Shown piece by piece: positions 6,868-14,933 of a stretch of DNA of 15,894 bases. A program made the translations under genes and the position numbers. The first letter of the stretch is position 1. Every line of letters starts with the position of its first letter. The notes under the pieces are model-generated. The model was given only the letters and a program-made list of their open reading frames with translations. It was not told where the DNA came from and ran no database searches. This DNA is from ZC4RG29 sp032907565 (GTDB lineage Bacteria; Bacteroidota; Bacteroidia; Cytophagales; Cyclobacteriaceae): assembly GCA_032907565.1 (NCBI GenBank), contig JAJJPK010000134.1:1-15894 (forward strand), read 5' to 3'.

Positions 6868-8439
6868 ATGAATTTTTTGAGGAACAGGAGTCTGGCCTTC
6901 CAGTTCTCATTTTTACTGGCCGTTCTCGCAGTCTTTTTTGCAGTTCAGTACCTGGTTCTCCGACACACAGGCAACTCGCTGGAGCGCCTTCACTATCAAC
7001 GTGACGTTGCGCGCAAAACGCAGTTGATGGCGCAGGAAGTGTATGCCGATATCGTGCTGCACGCGGACGGGCGTCAAGCTGTGAACGACCTGGGCCCCCG
7101 CCTTGCGCGGCAGGCTCATGATATGGAAGTGCTGGCCCATGGGGGAAGGGTGGAAGGATCCACGGTGGTGCTCGACCCGCTGCCCAGACTGCCCCGGATC
7201 GCGTTCGATGAGTTGCAGGAACGTTGGGTGACTTTCGTCGAAACCGCCGAGCGTATTGCCAGCGCCAGTGTGGGCCAGAGTCGACGTGACCTTAGCCTGG
7301 CCAGAACCCAATGGGAAGGGGTAACGTCTTGGTACAACCGGTTGGTCGAGGATCTTGATACGATCATCGCCGAAAGGCGCTCCCTCCACCACAGTGTACT
7401 CGCGGGTGTTGGCCTTTTCAATATCGGATTGTGTATCGGAATGTTCTTCCTGTTCCGCCGCATGCTTCTTGATCCGCTTAACGTCATGCGGCAGAATACG
7501 GCCGCTCACAATCACACTACGGGCTACCCGCCCAACGAACTGGGTGCCCTTGCGGCGCAGGTGAACCATGTCATCGAACAGCTCAAAGACGCTTCTGATT
7601 TCGTCAAGGCAATAGGCGACGGCGATCTCTCGATACGCTACGAAACTTTTGACAAGGAGTACAAACCGGGAACAAATCGCCTTGCCGATTCGCTTATTGA
7701 CATGCAGTCGCGTCTGAGACAACTAAATGAAGAAGACCAAAAACGGCAGTGGACGAATGAAGGGCTCACAAAATTCGTCGACATCCTTCGTTCGGGAAAT
7801 GAGGACATCCGCGCGCTTGGAGACAAGATCATTTCTACACTCGCTACATATACGGGTTCAAACCAGGGTGGTCTATACCTATTGAACGACACGAAGGAAG
7901 GAGATTCCTACCTCGAACTCGTGTCGCTATTTGCCTTCGATGTGAAAAAGCATGAGACACGTCGGATAAAGATCGGAGAGGGTATACTTGGACAGACCTT
8001 TCTCGAAAAACAGACGACCTATCTCCAATCGGTACCGGAAGAATACGTGCGCATCACATCCGGTTTGGGCGAGGGCAGCCCTAATTCCCTCCTCATTGTG
8101 CCGCTCAAGATAGATCAGGACGTTTTCGGCGTTGTAGAACTTGCCTCCTTCAATCCTTACCCCGAGCATGTAATCCGCTTTGTGGAGCGGCTGGGAGAAA
8201 CAATCGCCTCCACCGTGGCGACGGTCCGCGCTGCACAACGCAACCGCGAATTGCTGGAAGAAGCGCAGCACGCCACCGAGATGATGCGTTCCCAGGAGGA
8301 AGAAATGCGGCAAAACATGGAAGAACTCCAGGCAACACAAGAAGAGATGGCCCGAAAAGAGCGGGATTACCTCACCCGTATCGCCGACCTCGAGGCACAA
8401 CTTGCCGGAAAAGGCAGTGCCGCCAACGTCGGGAAGTAG
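6868..8439 (+). CDS. Membrane sensor protein: periplasmic domain, HAMP, GAF, coiled coil (no output domain)
   Basis: A 523-residue two-TM sensor. TM1 spans about 11-31 and TM2 about 177-197, flanking a mostly helical extracytoplasmic domain of about 145 residues. A HAMP-like linker follows TM2 (198-285, with a conserved DP after the membrane), then a GAF domain (about 300-455; EGILGQ and SLLIVPL motifs), then a charged coiled coil (456-512) with RQNMEELQATQEEM. There is no kinase, cyclase, phosphatase or MCP signalling domain. The HAMP-GAF-coiled-coil part resembles the same region of the phosphatase encoded at 10815-14273, suggesting duplication. It precedes cheR/cheB and could be their substrate or regulator; that role is inferred. 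It may be co-transcribed with cdd, which ends 17 bases upstream. Confidence 0.85.
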   Translation: MNFLRNRSLAFQFSFLLAVLAVFFAVQYLVLRHTGNSLERLHYQRDVARKTQLMAQEVYADIVLHADGRQAVNDLGPRLARQAHDMEVLAHGGRVEGSTVVLDPLPRLPRIAFDELQERWVTFVETAERIASASVGQSRRDLSLARTQWEGVTSWYNRLVEDLDTIIAERRSLHHSVLAGVGLFNIGLCIGMFFLFRRMLLDPLNVMRQNTAAHNHTTGYPPNELGALAAQVNHVIEQLKDASDFVKAIGDGDLSIRYETFDKEYKPGTNRLADSLIDMQSRLRQLNEEDQKRQWTNEGLTKFVDILRSGNEDIRALGDKIISTLATYTGSNQGGLYLLNDTKEGDSYLELVSLFAFDVKKHETRRIKIGEGILGQTFLEKQTTYLQSVPEEYVRITSGLGEGSPNSLLIVPLKIDQDVFGVVELASFNPYPEHVIRFVERLGETIASTVATVRAAQRNRELLEEAQHATEMMRSQEEEMRQNMEELQATQEEMARKERDYLTRIADLEAQLAGKGSAANVGK

Positions 8440-8613
8440 AAACTCGAGAGGTTTCTGCCGGGGAAACTACAATTAACGACACACTCCCCGATTAAAATTG
8501 ACCGGCTTCCCGGGCGATTCAACACATGTACCATTTGCGATGCAAACGCAGGCCCCCATGAGGGGGAACAATCTTATTTTTGACTCCTGTGAGGGTAAAT
8601 TAACTGGGTTTTC
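8440..8613. other. Intergenic region before cheR with several inverted repeats
   Basis: A 174-base gap, the longest in the signalling island. It contains CGGGGA (8459-8464) pairing perfectly with TCCCCG (8485-8490) across a 20-base loop. It also holds a 13-base palindrome TTTGC-GAT-GCAAA (8534-8546) and a five G-C pair hairpin CCCCC-ATGA-GGGGG (8553-8566). The last is followed after a few bases by a T-rich stretch and might end transcription from the upstream gene, although the T-run is not immediate. The 13-base palindrome is a reasonable operator candidate. Confidence 0.45.
8575..8582 (+). promoter_or_regulatory. Candidate Bacteroidota -7 promoter element upstream of cheR
   Basis: TATTTTTG is an exact match to the Bacteroidota consensus TAnnTTTG, 31 bases before the cheR start codon, which would give a leader of about 25 bases. 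No TTG or TTTG is found at the usual distance upstream; that space is taken by the CCCCC/GGGGG hairpin. The promoter would therefore be weak or activator-dependent. It supports a separate transcription unit starting at cheR. Confidence 0.4.
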
Positions 8614-9435
8614 ATGCAGGACATCGACATTGCGGACCTAAAAAGGATATCGGAGCTTATATACCAAAAGCACCGTTACGACTTCAGAAACTATGCTATG
8701 TCCTCCTTCAAACGGAGGGTCCTGCGAATCATGGAGATCAAGCGCCTCACAGTTGAGTCGCTGCTCCGCAAACTCAGTGAGCAACCGTCGTTCATCAATG
8801 AATTTCTCGACGAGCTCACCGTCAACGTTACGGAAATGTTTCGCGATCCCAGCTTCTGGCGGGTCATGCGCGAAGAAATCATACCCTCTATCCTCCTCAA
8901 TCATAAGCAGTTCAAGATATGGCACGCGGGATGTTCTTCTGGCGAAGAAGTTCTGTCGATGAGCATACTTCTGAAAGAGATGGGCATTCTTGACGACGTC
9001 AACATCATCGCTACCGATCTTGATGTGAACATTCTCGACCGTGCACGCGCTGCAAGCTACCCGGTGAAGAATATGGATCTCAACGAGAAAAACTACATAC
9101 GCTTCCAGGGAACCGGTACGCTGCAGCAATACTATCGGGTTGAAAATGGTACGGCCATCTTCGATCCTTCCCTCATGAAGAACGTGAGTTTTCGTCGTCA
9201 TGACCTCGTACTGGGCGAACCGTTCAACAAGTTCGACTTGATCCTGTGCCGCAACGTCATGATTTACTTCAACCAATCCTTGCAAAACGAGGTGTTGAAG
9301 AAATTTCATGAAAGCCTCTTTAAGTATGGATACCTGGCGATCGGTTCCAAGGAGTCGCTGATCTGGTGCGACTACGCGAACCGGTTCATAGTGGTGAACA
9401 CCGAAGAAAAGATATATAAGAAAATAAAGGACTAG
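8614..9435 (+). CDS. cheR: CheR-type protein-glutamate O-methyltransferase
   Basis: Transfers methyl groups from S-adenosylmethionine to glutamate side chains, classically of chemoreceptors. The 273-residue protein has the all-helical N-terminal CheR domain (about 1-75, with FKRRVLRIMEIKRL) and a Rossmann methyltransferase domain (90-273). Visible motifs are VNVTEMFRDPSFW (70-82), the SAM-binding WHAGCSSGEEVLS (103-115), an acidic strand end ATDLDVNIL (133-141), and FDLILCRNVMIYFN (207-220). No C-terminal pentapeptide-binding TPR is present. It is paired with cheB 18 bases downstream. No CheA, CheW, CheY or classic MCP is in the window, so a role outside chemotaxis is likely; its substrate is unknown. 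Confidence 0.94.
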   Translation: MQDIDIADLKRISELIYQKHRYDFRNYAMSSFKRRVLRIMEIKRLTVESLLRKLSEQPSFINEFLDELTVNVTEMFRDPSFWRVMREEIIPSILLNHKQFKIWHAGCSSGEEVLSMSILLKEMGILDDVNIIATDLDVNILDRARAASYPVKNMDLNEKNYIRFQGTGTLQQYYRVENGTAIFDPSLMKNVSFRRHDLVLGEPFNKFDLILCRNVMIYFNQSLQNEVLKKFHESLFKYGYLAIGSKESLIWCDYANRFIVVNTEEKIYKKIKD

Positions 9436-9453
9436 GGCGAAGTTGGTCAGCAC

Positions 9454-10047
9454 ATGAGCAAGTACAACTTAAATAACAGCTATAAGGCCGTTGTTATTGG
9501 GGGTTCTGCCGGCAGCTTCCAGGGGGTGGTCAAGATATTGTCCCACCTGCCCAAGAATTTTCCTTTGCCCATTATCATGTGTCTGCACCGTCTCAAGCAT
9601 GTCCGTCATGGTTTTGTCGAAGCGCTGTCGCTCAAGAGTGTTGTTCAGGTTACCGAGCCTCACGATAAAGAGGCCATCCGCAAGGGTAGCGTGTACCTGG
9701 CGCCTGCCAATTACCATTTGTCCGTCGAGCTCGGAAACTATTTCGCGCTTTCCACAGAAGAAATGGTGAACAATTCCAGGCCAGCCATAGACATCACGTT
9801 GGTCACGTGCGCTTACGTCTACAAGGAAAAACTGATAGGAATATTGCTCTCGGGCGCAAACAAGGATGGTGCGTTGGGAATGCGTTCCATCAAAGAGCGC
9901 AAAGGGCTCACTATAGTTCAGGATCCGTCTGAGTGCATGATTGAAACCATGCCCAAGGCGGCTATGTCGGCAACGCAGATCGACCACGTCCTGAAAGTGG
10001 ACCAAATCATTGAATTCTTACGTGAACTTGAAATGCACTACCGATGA
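9454..10047 (+). CDS. cheB: CheB-type protein-glutamate methylesterase without a receiver domain
   Basis: Hydrolyses glutamate methyl esters (and may deamidate glutamine), opposing CheR. The 197-residue protein is only the catalytic domain. The triad is visible: Ser18 (IGGSAGS), His45 (CLHR) and Asp138 (LLSGANKDGA). The N-terminal phospho-receiver that gates classical CheB is missing, so it is either constitutively active or regulated by partners. This stand-alone form is common beside CheR in non-chemotactic sensor clusters. Its stop codon overlaps the next gene's start (ATGA at 10044-10047), which suggests translational coupling. Confidence 0.93.
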   Translation: MSKYNLNNSYKAVVIGGSAGSFQGVVKILSHLPKNFPLPIIMCLHRLKHVRHGFVEALSLKSVVQVTEPHDKEAIRKGSVYLAPANYHLSVELGNYFALSTEEMVNNSRPAIDITLVTCAYVYKEKLIGILLSGANKDGALGMRSIKERKGLTIVQDPSECMIETMPKAAMSATQIDHVLKVDQIIEFLRELEMHYR

Positions 10048-10802
10048 TACGGTCATTGAAAAAAACTCAACGCCTCGCCGGCATTCTCGCTACGGTGTTT
10101 TTTGCAGCGGCGCTCGTCAGCGCTTACGTGCTGTATTCACTTCCTTCTGACCTCGGACTATCATCCGGGTATGAGGGTGTGCTGACAAGGACATACGTCG
10201 TCGTTGCCATCACCCTTGTGACCGGTGGAGCCGCACTGTATGTGTCGCTTATGGGTCGTGAGGAGATTATTGTTTACAAGACCAAAACCGAGGAGACTAC
10301 AGAAACATCGGCAGCTACGGCCGCCGAAGCCGCACGCGGGGGCATATCCATGGACGCAGTGGCCGCCCTGACGCCGGGAGAGTCTATAAAACAACTCTGC
10401 CAGCAGTTTTTGCAGGTGATCTGCGATCAGCTGGAGGCCGGACAGGGTGCCTACTATGAAGCGTTCGAATCGGAAGGTATCAGGAAAGTGCGTCTGACTG
10501 CCGGCTACGCCCTGGCGGTTGGAGAAAGTTCGGAAGTAGTGTACGACTTTGGTGAAGGACTCGTCGGGCAGTCGGCCGCCGAAGGTCGTACGCTTTATGT
10601 CGACGATATCCCGGAAGGTTACATCAAGATCGTATCCGGTCTGGGCACGGCGTCGCCGCGGTACCTCCTCATAGTACCAGTGGTACGTGGCCGTGAGGTA
10701 AAGGGTGTGATTGAGATCGCCTCGTTCAGCGCGATCGCAGATGAAGAGCGATCGTTCGTGGAACAGGCAGCTGCATTACTCATTGAAAAAATGCCGGAAT
10801 AG
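10044..10802 (+). CDS. Two-TM membrane protein with cytoplasmic GAF domain
   Basis: A 252-residue protein with two N-terminal membrane helices (about 10-31 and 49-70), joined by a short external loop. A low-complexity T/A/E linker (80-98) and one GAF domain (about 113-250) follow. The GAF segment (FGEGLVGQSAAEGRTLYVDD at 169-188, then YLLIVPV and VIEIASF) is related to the GAF domains of the sensors encoded at 6868-8439 and 10815-14273. There is no output domain, so it is probably an accessory sensor that associates with neighbouring proteins in the membrane. It is translationally coupled to cheB and lies 12 bases before the phosphatase gene. Function beyond ligand or partner binding cannot be assigned. 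Confidence 0.84.
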   Translation: MIRSLKKTQRLAGILATVFFAAALVSAYVLYSLPSDLGLSSGYEGVLTRTYVVVAITLVTGGAALYVSLMGREEIIVYKTKTEETTETSAATAAEAARGGISMDAVAALTPGESIKQLCQQFLQVICDQLEAGQGAYYEAFESEGIRKVRLTAGYALAVGESSEVVYDFGEGLVGQSAAEGRTLYVDDIPEGYIKIVSGLGTASPRYLLIVPVVRGREVKGVIEIASFSAIADEERSFVEQAAALLIEKMPE

Positions 10803-10814
10803 GGCACTACTGTC

Positions 10815-13800
10815 ATGCTACGCAACATTAAAATTCGCACAAAATTCACGCTGGCAATACTCGCCATATCCCTGGCGGCAGTGGCAGCCATTGGCTTTTT
10901 CACATACGACTACAACCTCGACGCAAACCGCGAAAAGTTTGTAACGAGCCTTAATGCCATCGCCGACAGCCGGGCAGCGTATTTTTCCGCATTCTTTGAA
11001 CGGGCCGAAGCCGGACTCAAGCTCATCCGGGAGGCAAATGAACTCGCTGGGGAGTCGACCTTGCAGGAAACCGACGACGCAGACCTGATGGCGTTGTTTA
11101 CACAGATGTCTGCCGAGGAGGTAACTGACACCGCGGAGTTGTCGTCCTCCGAAGACGCAGTGAGTTCCTATCTGCAGAAGCAGAAAGCAGTGTTCGGGTT
11201 TGACCAGCTTTACGTCACCACAGCTGCGGGCGCTATCCTCGCCTCCACCGACCCCGGCCTCAATACAGGAAATTTTGTTGCACCCGACGGAGCATTGCTT
11301 CTCCGCGGCAAACAGGAAATATACTTCGGATCCGTTGTTCGCGAAGGCAACCGCTTTGTCACATACGCCGCGGCACCCGTCACGTCGTCGTTGGACGGCG
11401 ATGTGCTCATCGCCAAGATCGACCTATCACGACCTTACCGGATACTCTCCGATTATCGGGGGCTGGGAAGAACGGGCGATGTCGTGCTTGCCCGCCAGGA
11501 CCCAATAACGCACGATATCATACTCGCCAGCACCCCGCGCACCGATCCGAACGGCGCCCTCCAGATCGTGAACGAAAAGACCGAGGCGGCGGGAATTATC
11601 CTGCGTGCAATCTCAGCGGGGTCGGCGAATGCCTCGGCGCGCGACTTCAAAGGAACACCGTCACTGCAAGCGGCTCGCGTGATCAGCCCGGTCAATTGGG
11701 TGGTCGTCACGAAAATGGATGTAAACGAAGCCAACGGTGACGCCGCAAATCTAACCCGCATTCTGGTGTATGCCGGGCTGTGCATCATGTCGTTCGCCGT
11801 GCTGCTGTCGATGGTCATCGGCCGTTCAATGATGCAGCCGCTAAGCAGCATGCAACACAAACTGGCTCTTGTGGCGGATGGTATTCTGCCCGAACGCGAA
11901 GAAAATCATTCGTATGATGAATTTGGCCGGATGGCTTCAAAGGTTGACGACCTCGTGCAGACACTGAAAAACAATGCTGAGTTTGCGCAGCGCATCGGTG
12001 AAGGAAAATACGACACGGAATTCAAACCCGTAACCGACAACGACGTGTTGGGAATGGCGCTGATTAACATGAGAAAGAACCTTGTGGAAAACGAGCGCCG
12101 CGACAAGGAACGCAACTGGATCGTACGGGGTGTTGCTGAGATCAGCGAAATCCTGAGGCTTCACGACACACTTGACCCGCTCGGAGAAGACGTCATCAAG
12201 TTTATCCTTGAAAAGATCAACGCGATACAGGGCGCATTCTATGTAGTAAATGAAGAAGACGACCCGGTCACGATCGACCTCCGCGCAAGCTTTGCGTATG
12301 GCCGGAAAAAGTATCTGCAAAAGCGGTTCAAGTTTGCCGAGGGCTTGGTAGGACAAGCCGTTGCAGAAAAAGATACTATCCTTCGCACCGAGATTCCGAA
12401 AGAGTATATGACCATTACGTCCGGGATTCTCGGCGACCAACGGCCCACGTGTATTCTTATCGTACCGCTTATCACGAATGAGGAAGTTTATGGTGTTCTG
12501 GAGTTTGCCGGATTCCGGAAGTTCGACTCGTCGCAGGTAAACTTCGTAAAGGAACTCAGTTTGATCCTGGCACGGACCATTTTCAACATCAAAGTCAACG
12601 AGCGCACGCGCAGACTCCTGGAAGAATCGCAAGCCATGAGTAACGAGCTCAAGGAAAAACAGGAAGTGCTGCGGCAAAATGCGGAGGAAATGCAGGCGAC
12701 CCAGGAGGAATTGCAACGCACGAACGACCGTCTTGGAGAGCAAATCGAGGAAGTAAACCGCACGCAAAAGCGGATGCAGCTCCTGCTGGAAAACGCATCC
12801 GAAGTCATCACCATATACGAGGAAGACGAGACTATCCGATACATTTCTCCTTCTGTTGAACTTATTCTGGGCTATGGCCAGAAAGAACTAATCGGAAAGA
12901 GCGACGTGGATCTCGTGCACCCCGACTATCAGGATGTGTTCCGCAACCTGTTCAAGAAAATGGCCAATCATCCCGACGAAAAGGTCACGGTACAATACGA
13001 GTATCGCACGAAGGAAGGCAACTACATCTGGATTGAGTCGACGGGAACAAACTGCATGTCGAACCCTGCTATCCACGGATTCATACTGAACTCACGCGAT
13101 ATTACCGAACGCAGGCGGGCTGAACTCGAACAACGGATGCGAAGCAAGATGCAGGCCCTTTCCGAGAATTCACCGGATCTTATCGCGCGGCTGGAGCACG
13201 ATTCGATCTCGTACATCAACCCGGTGATCGAGGCGTACAGCGGCAGCGGCCCCGATGCATTCCTCAACCGGAAGATACACGATACGGACCTTGACAAGTC
13301 TGTTCTCGAAAAGTGGCTTGAGATCGTTGAACAGGTCAATGCCACAAACAACAAGGTGGCCACGGAAATGGATTTCCCTTCGCGGATTGGTCAGCGCGTC
13401 ATGCAGGTGAACGCTATTCCCGAGTACGACGAATCAGAAAAATTGGAATCAGTGCTGGTAGTATCGCACGATATCACCGAGCGTAAGATGATCGAGCTGG
13501 AGATCCAGAACAAGAACAAAAAGATCACTGAAAGTATCAACTACGCGAAGCGTATCCAGAATGCCATTCTGCCCAGCACGCGCGTAATCAATCGGGCGTT
13601 GCCTGACTCATTTATTCTGTACAAACCTCGCGATGTGGTTAGTGGTGATTTCCCATGGTACGTACAGATTAAAGACGACATATTTATTGCGGCCGTCGAC
13701 TGCACAGGACACGGCGTGCCGGGTGCCCTGCTTTCGCTGATCGGTTATTTCCTTTTGAACGACATTGTGAGAAGTCGCAAGGTTACCGAGCCAGGCCGCA

Positions 13801-14273
13801 TACTCGACCTTCTGGACGAAGGCGTCACAACAACGTTGCGACAGGATGAGGATGCTACGACAAAAGACGGAATGGATATCGCTTTATGTAAGATCAACCT
13901 GGCATCACGTCAGGTGGAATACGCTGGTGCGCACAGACCGCTGTACATTGCAAGGGGTGGGGAGATCGAGGAAGTCAAAGGAAACAAGTTCCCCATCGGC
14001 GGGGGCATCTTCAAGAATCAGACAAACTTTACGAATCATAAGATCAAGTTGTCGAAAGGGGATTCGATATACTTTAGTTCAGACGGATATCCTGATCAGT
14101 TCGGAGGGCCTGAAGGCCGCAAGTTCGGCCCGCGAAGAGTCCGCGAAACGATCTTACAGGTACATGATAAACCTATGAAGGAGATCATGGAGATATTCGA
14201 CCGGGAATGGGAAGCATGGCGAGGTGATCAGAAGCAAACGGACGACGTATTGTTGATCGGCATCAAATTTTAG
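10815..14273 (+). CDS. Membrane HAMP-GAF-PAS-PAS-PP2C (SpoIIE-type) serine/threonine phosphatase, SiaA-like
   Basis: An 1152-residue sensor phosphatase. TM1 (about 11-31) and TM2 (315-337) enclose a Cache-like extracytoplasmic domain of about 280 residues. Then come HAMP (338-430), GAF (441-592), a coiled coil (593-655), two PAS domains (about 650-770 and 771-893, each ending in DITER) and a PP2C/SpoIIE domain (about 905-1152) introduced by the linker ITESINYAKRIQNAILPS. Metal-binding aspartates are visible: Asp945 (SGDF), Asp962 (VDCTGHGVPGA), Asp1018/1021 (DGMD), Asp1090 (SSDGYPDQFGG) and Asp1143/1144. The catalytic core therefore looks intact. Position 947 is proline where SGDFYW is more usual. 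By gene order it should dephosphorylate the SiaC-like protein downstream, as SiaA does in Pseudomonas; this is inferred. It is probably in one operon with cheR, cheB and the small GAF gene. Confidence 0.92.
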   Translation: MLRNIKIRTKFTLAILAISLAAVAAIGFFTYDYNLDANREKFVTSLNAIADSRAAYFSAFFERAEAGLKLIREANELAGESTLQETDDADLMALFTQMSAEEVTDTAELSSSEDAVSSYLQKQKAVFGFDQLYVTTAAGAILASTDPGLNTGNFVAPDGALLLRGKQEIYFGSVVREGNRFVTYAAAPVTSSLDGDVLIAKIDLSRPYRILSDYRGLGRTGDVVLARQDPITHDIILASTPRTDPNGALQIVNEKTEAAGIILRAISAGSANASARDFKGTPSLQAARVISPVNWVVVTKMDVNEANGDAANLTRILVYAGLCIMSFAVLLSMVIGRSMMQPLSSMQHKLALVADGILPEREENHSYDEFGRMASKVDDLVQTLKNNAEFAQRIGEGKYDTEFKPVTDNDVLGMALINMRKNLVENERRDKERNWIVRGVAEISEILRLHDTLDPLGEDVIKFILEKINAIQGAFYVVNEEDDPVTIDLRASFAYGRKKYLQKRFKFAEGLVGQAVAEKDTILRTEIPKEYMTITSGILGDQRPTCILIVPLITNEEVYGVLEFAGFRKFDSSQVNFVKELSLILARTIFNIKVNERTRRLLEESQAMSNELKEKQEVLRQNAEEMQATQEELQRTNDRLGEQIEEVNRTQKRMQLLLENASEVITIYEEDETIRYISPSVELILGYGQKELIGKSDVDLVHPDYQDVFRNLFKKMANHPDEKVTVQYEYRTKEGNYIWIESTGTNCMSNPAIHGFILNSRDITERRRAELEQRMRSKMQALSENSPDLIARLEHDSISYINPVIEAYSGSGPDAFLNRKIHDTDLDKSVLEKWLEIVEQVNATNNKVATEMDFPSRIGQRVMQVNAIPEYDESEKLESVLVVSHDITERKMIELEIQNKNKKITESINYAKRIQNAILPSTRVINRALPDSFILYKPRDVVSGDFPWYVQIKDDIFIAAVDCTGHGVPGALLSLIGYFLLNDIVRSRKVTEPGRILDLLDEGVTTTLRQDEDATTKDGMDIALCKINLASRQVEYAGAHRPLYIARGGEIEEVKGNKFPIGGGIFKNQTNFTNHKIKLSKGDSIYFSSDGYPDQFGGPEGRKFGPRRVRETILQVHDKPMKEIMEIFDREWEAWRGDQKQTDDVLLIGIKF

Positions 14274-14281
14274 TGAACCAG

Positions 14282-14312
14282 TTGATTTGGAACACCTTAA
14301 ACGATAGATTTT
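14282..14312 (+). promoter_or_regulatory. Weak candidate promoter upstream of the SiaB-like gene
   Basis: In the 80-base gap, TTG (14282-14284) lies 20 bases before TAGATTTT (14305-14312), a seven-of-eight match to TAnnTTTG. A leader of about 35 bases would result. The gap is A/T-rich, and ATATCCTTTG close to the start codon is a second, poorer candidate. It could allow separate expression of the kinase and its substrate. Confidence 0.25.
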
Positions 14313-14353
14313 ACAAAACTTAATATCTTGCAACTACTAATATCCTTTGACGC

Positions 14354-14905
14354 ATGAATTTCATCTATGACCTGCACCGAACCATGATGTCACAGAATCT
14401 GATTCTGGTATATCAAGGTGAATTCACACAGGAGACCACCAAATCGATTCTGGCGATGGCCGAGCGTAATCTGGATTCGACCGGGGAGGAATCCACCATC
14501 AAACGAAAGGTCTTCAACGTAATGGTAGAAGCACTGCAGAATATTGTTAAGCACAGCGATGAGCTCGTTCATGACAATGTGCATACACACACCGCCATTT
14601 TTCTTATCGGAAAGGAAAGAGGCCAGTACTCCATCATGGCAGGGAACCCGATCAAGAAGGAGAATATGCCCGCGCTTAAGAAAACCCTTGAGCATATCAA
14701 CAGCCTGGACAAGGAAGGGTTGAAGGATCTATACAAAGAGATTATCAAGAACACGACCATTTCCGACAAGGGTGGTGCCGGATTGGGTTTTGTAGATATG
14801 GCCCGTAAGTCGGGGCAGAAATTGCTCTATGAATTTCCGGAAATGTCACCGGATTATCACTTTTTTTGCCTGAAGGTTATTGTACCAAGGGACACTGAAA
14901 ACTAA
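14354..14905 (+). CDS. SiaB family protein kinase (DUF6272), GHKL-type
   Basis: A 183-residue cytoplasmic protein of the SiaB/DUF6272 family. Members phosphorylate the small SiaC protein and are opposed by a PP2C phosphatase. An N-box-like helix VMVEALQNIVKHSD (56-69, with Glu59, Asn63 and His67) resembles the ATP-binding helix of GHKL kinases. AGNPI (96-100) and SDKGGAGLGFVDMA (137-150) look like the G boxes. There is no transmembrane segment and no histidine phosphotransfer domain. It lies between the phosphatase and the SiaC-like gene, which fits a kinase-phosphatase-substrate set. The start is the first ATG, giving the conserved N-terminus MNFIYDLHRTM. Activity on the neighbouring protein is inferred from the family. 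Confidence 0.88.
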   Translation: MNFIYDLHRTMMSQNLILVYQGEFTQETTKSILAMAERNLDSTGEESTIKRKVFNVMVEALQNIVKHSDELVHDNVHTHTAIFLIGKERGQYSIMAGNPIKKENMPALKKTLEHINSLDKEGLKDLYKEIIKNTTISDKGGAGLGFVDMARKSGQKLLYEFPEMSPDYHFFCLKVIVPRDTEN

Positions 14906-14933
14906 TTCGAACCACATAAAAAACCGATATATC

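Noticed and set aside
6913..7722. Open frame of 269 codons on the minus strand
   Set aside because: Antisense shadow of the HAMP-GAF sensor gene; low-quality composition and no domain.
8553..8582. Rho-independent terminator after the HAMP-GAF gene
   Set aside because: The hairpin stem is only five pairs and the T-rich stretch begins several bases later, overlapping an exact promoter box; not called as a terminator.
8638..9453. Open frame of 271 codons on the minus strand
   Set aside because: Antisense shadow of cheR, which has full family motifs.
11937..12767. Open frame of 276 codons on the minus strand
   Set aside because: Antisense shadow within the phosphatase gene, covering its GAF and coiled-coil coding region.
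6868..14273. Methyl-accepting chemotaxis receptors
   Set aside because: Neither large sensor contains the conserved MCP signalling hairpin tip; they are HAMP-GAF proteins, one ending in a phosphatase domain.
14880..14933. TTG start extending the SiaC-like protein by 18 residues and overlapping the kinase gene
   Set aside because: The family N-terminus matches the ATG at 14934, and the extension has no conserved features.
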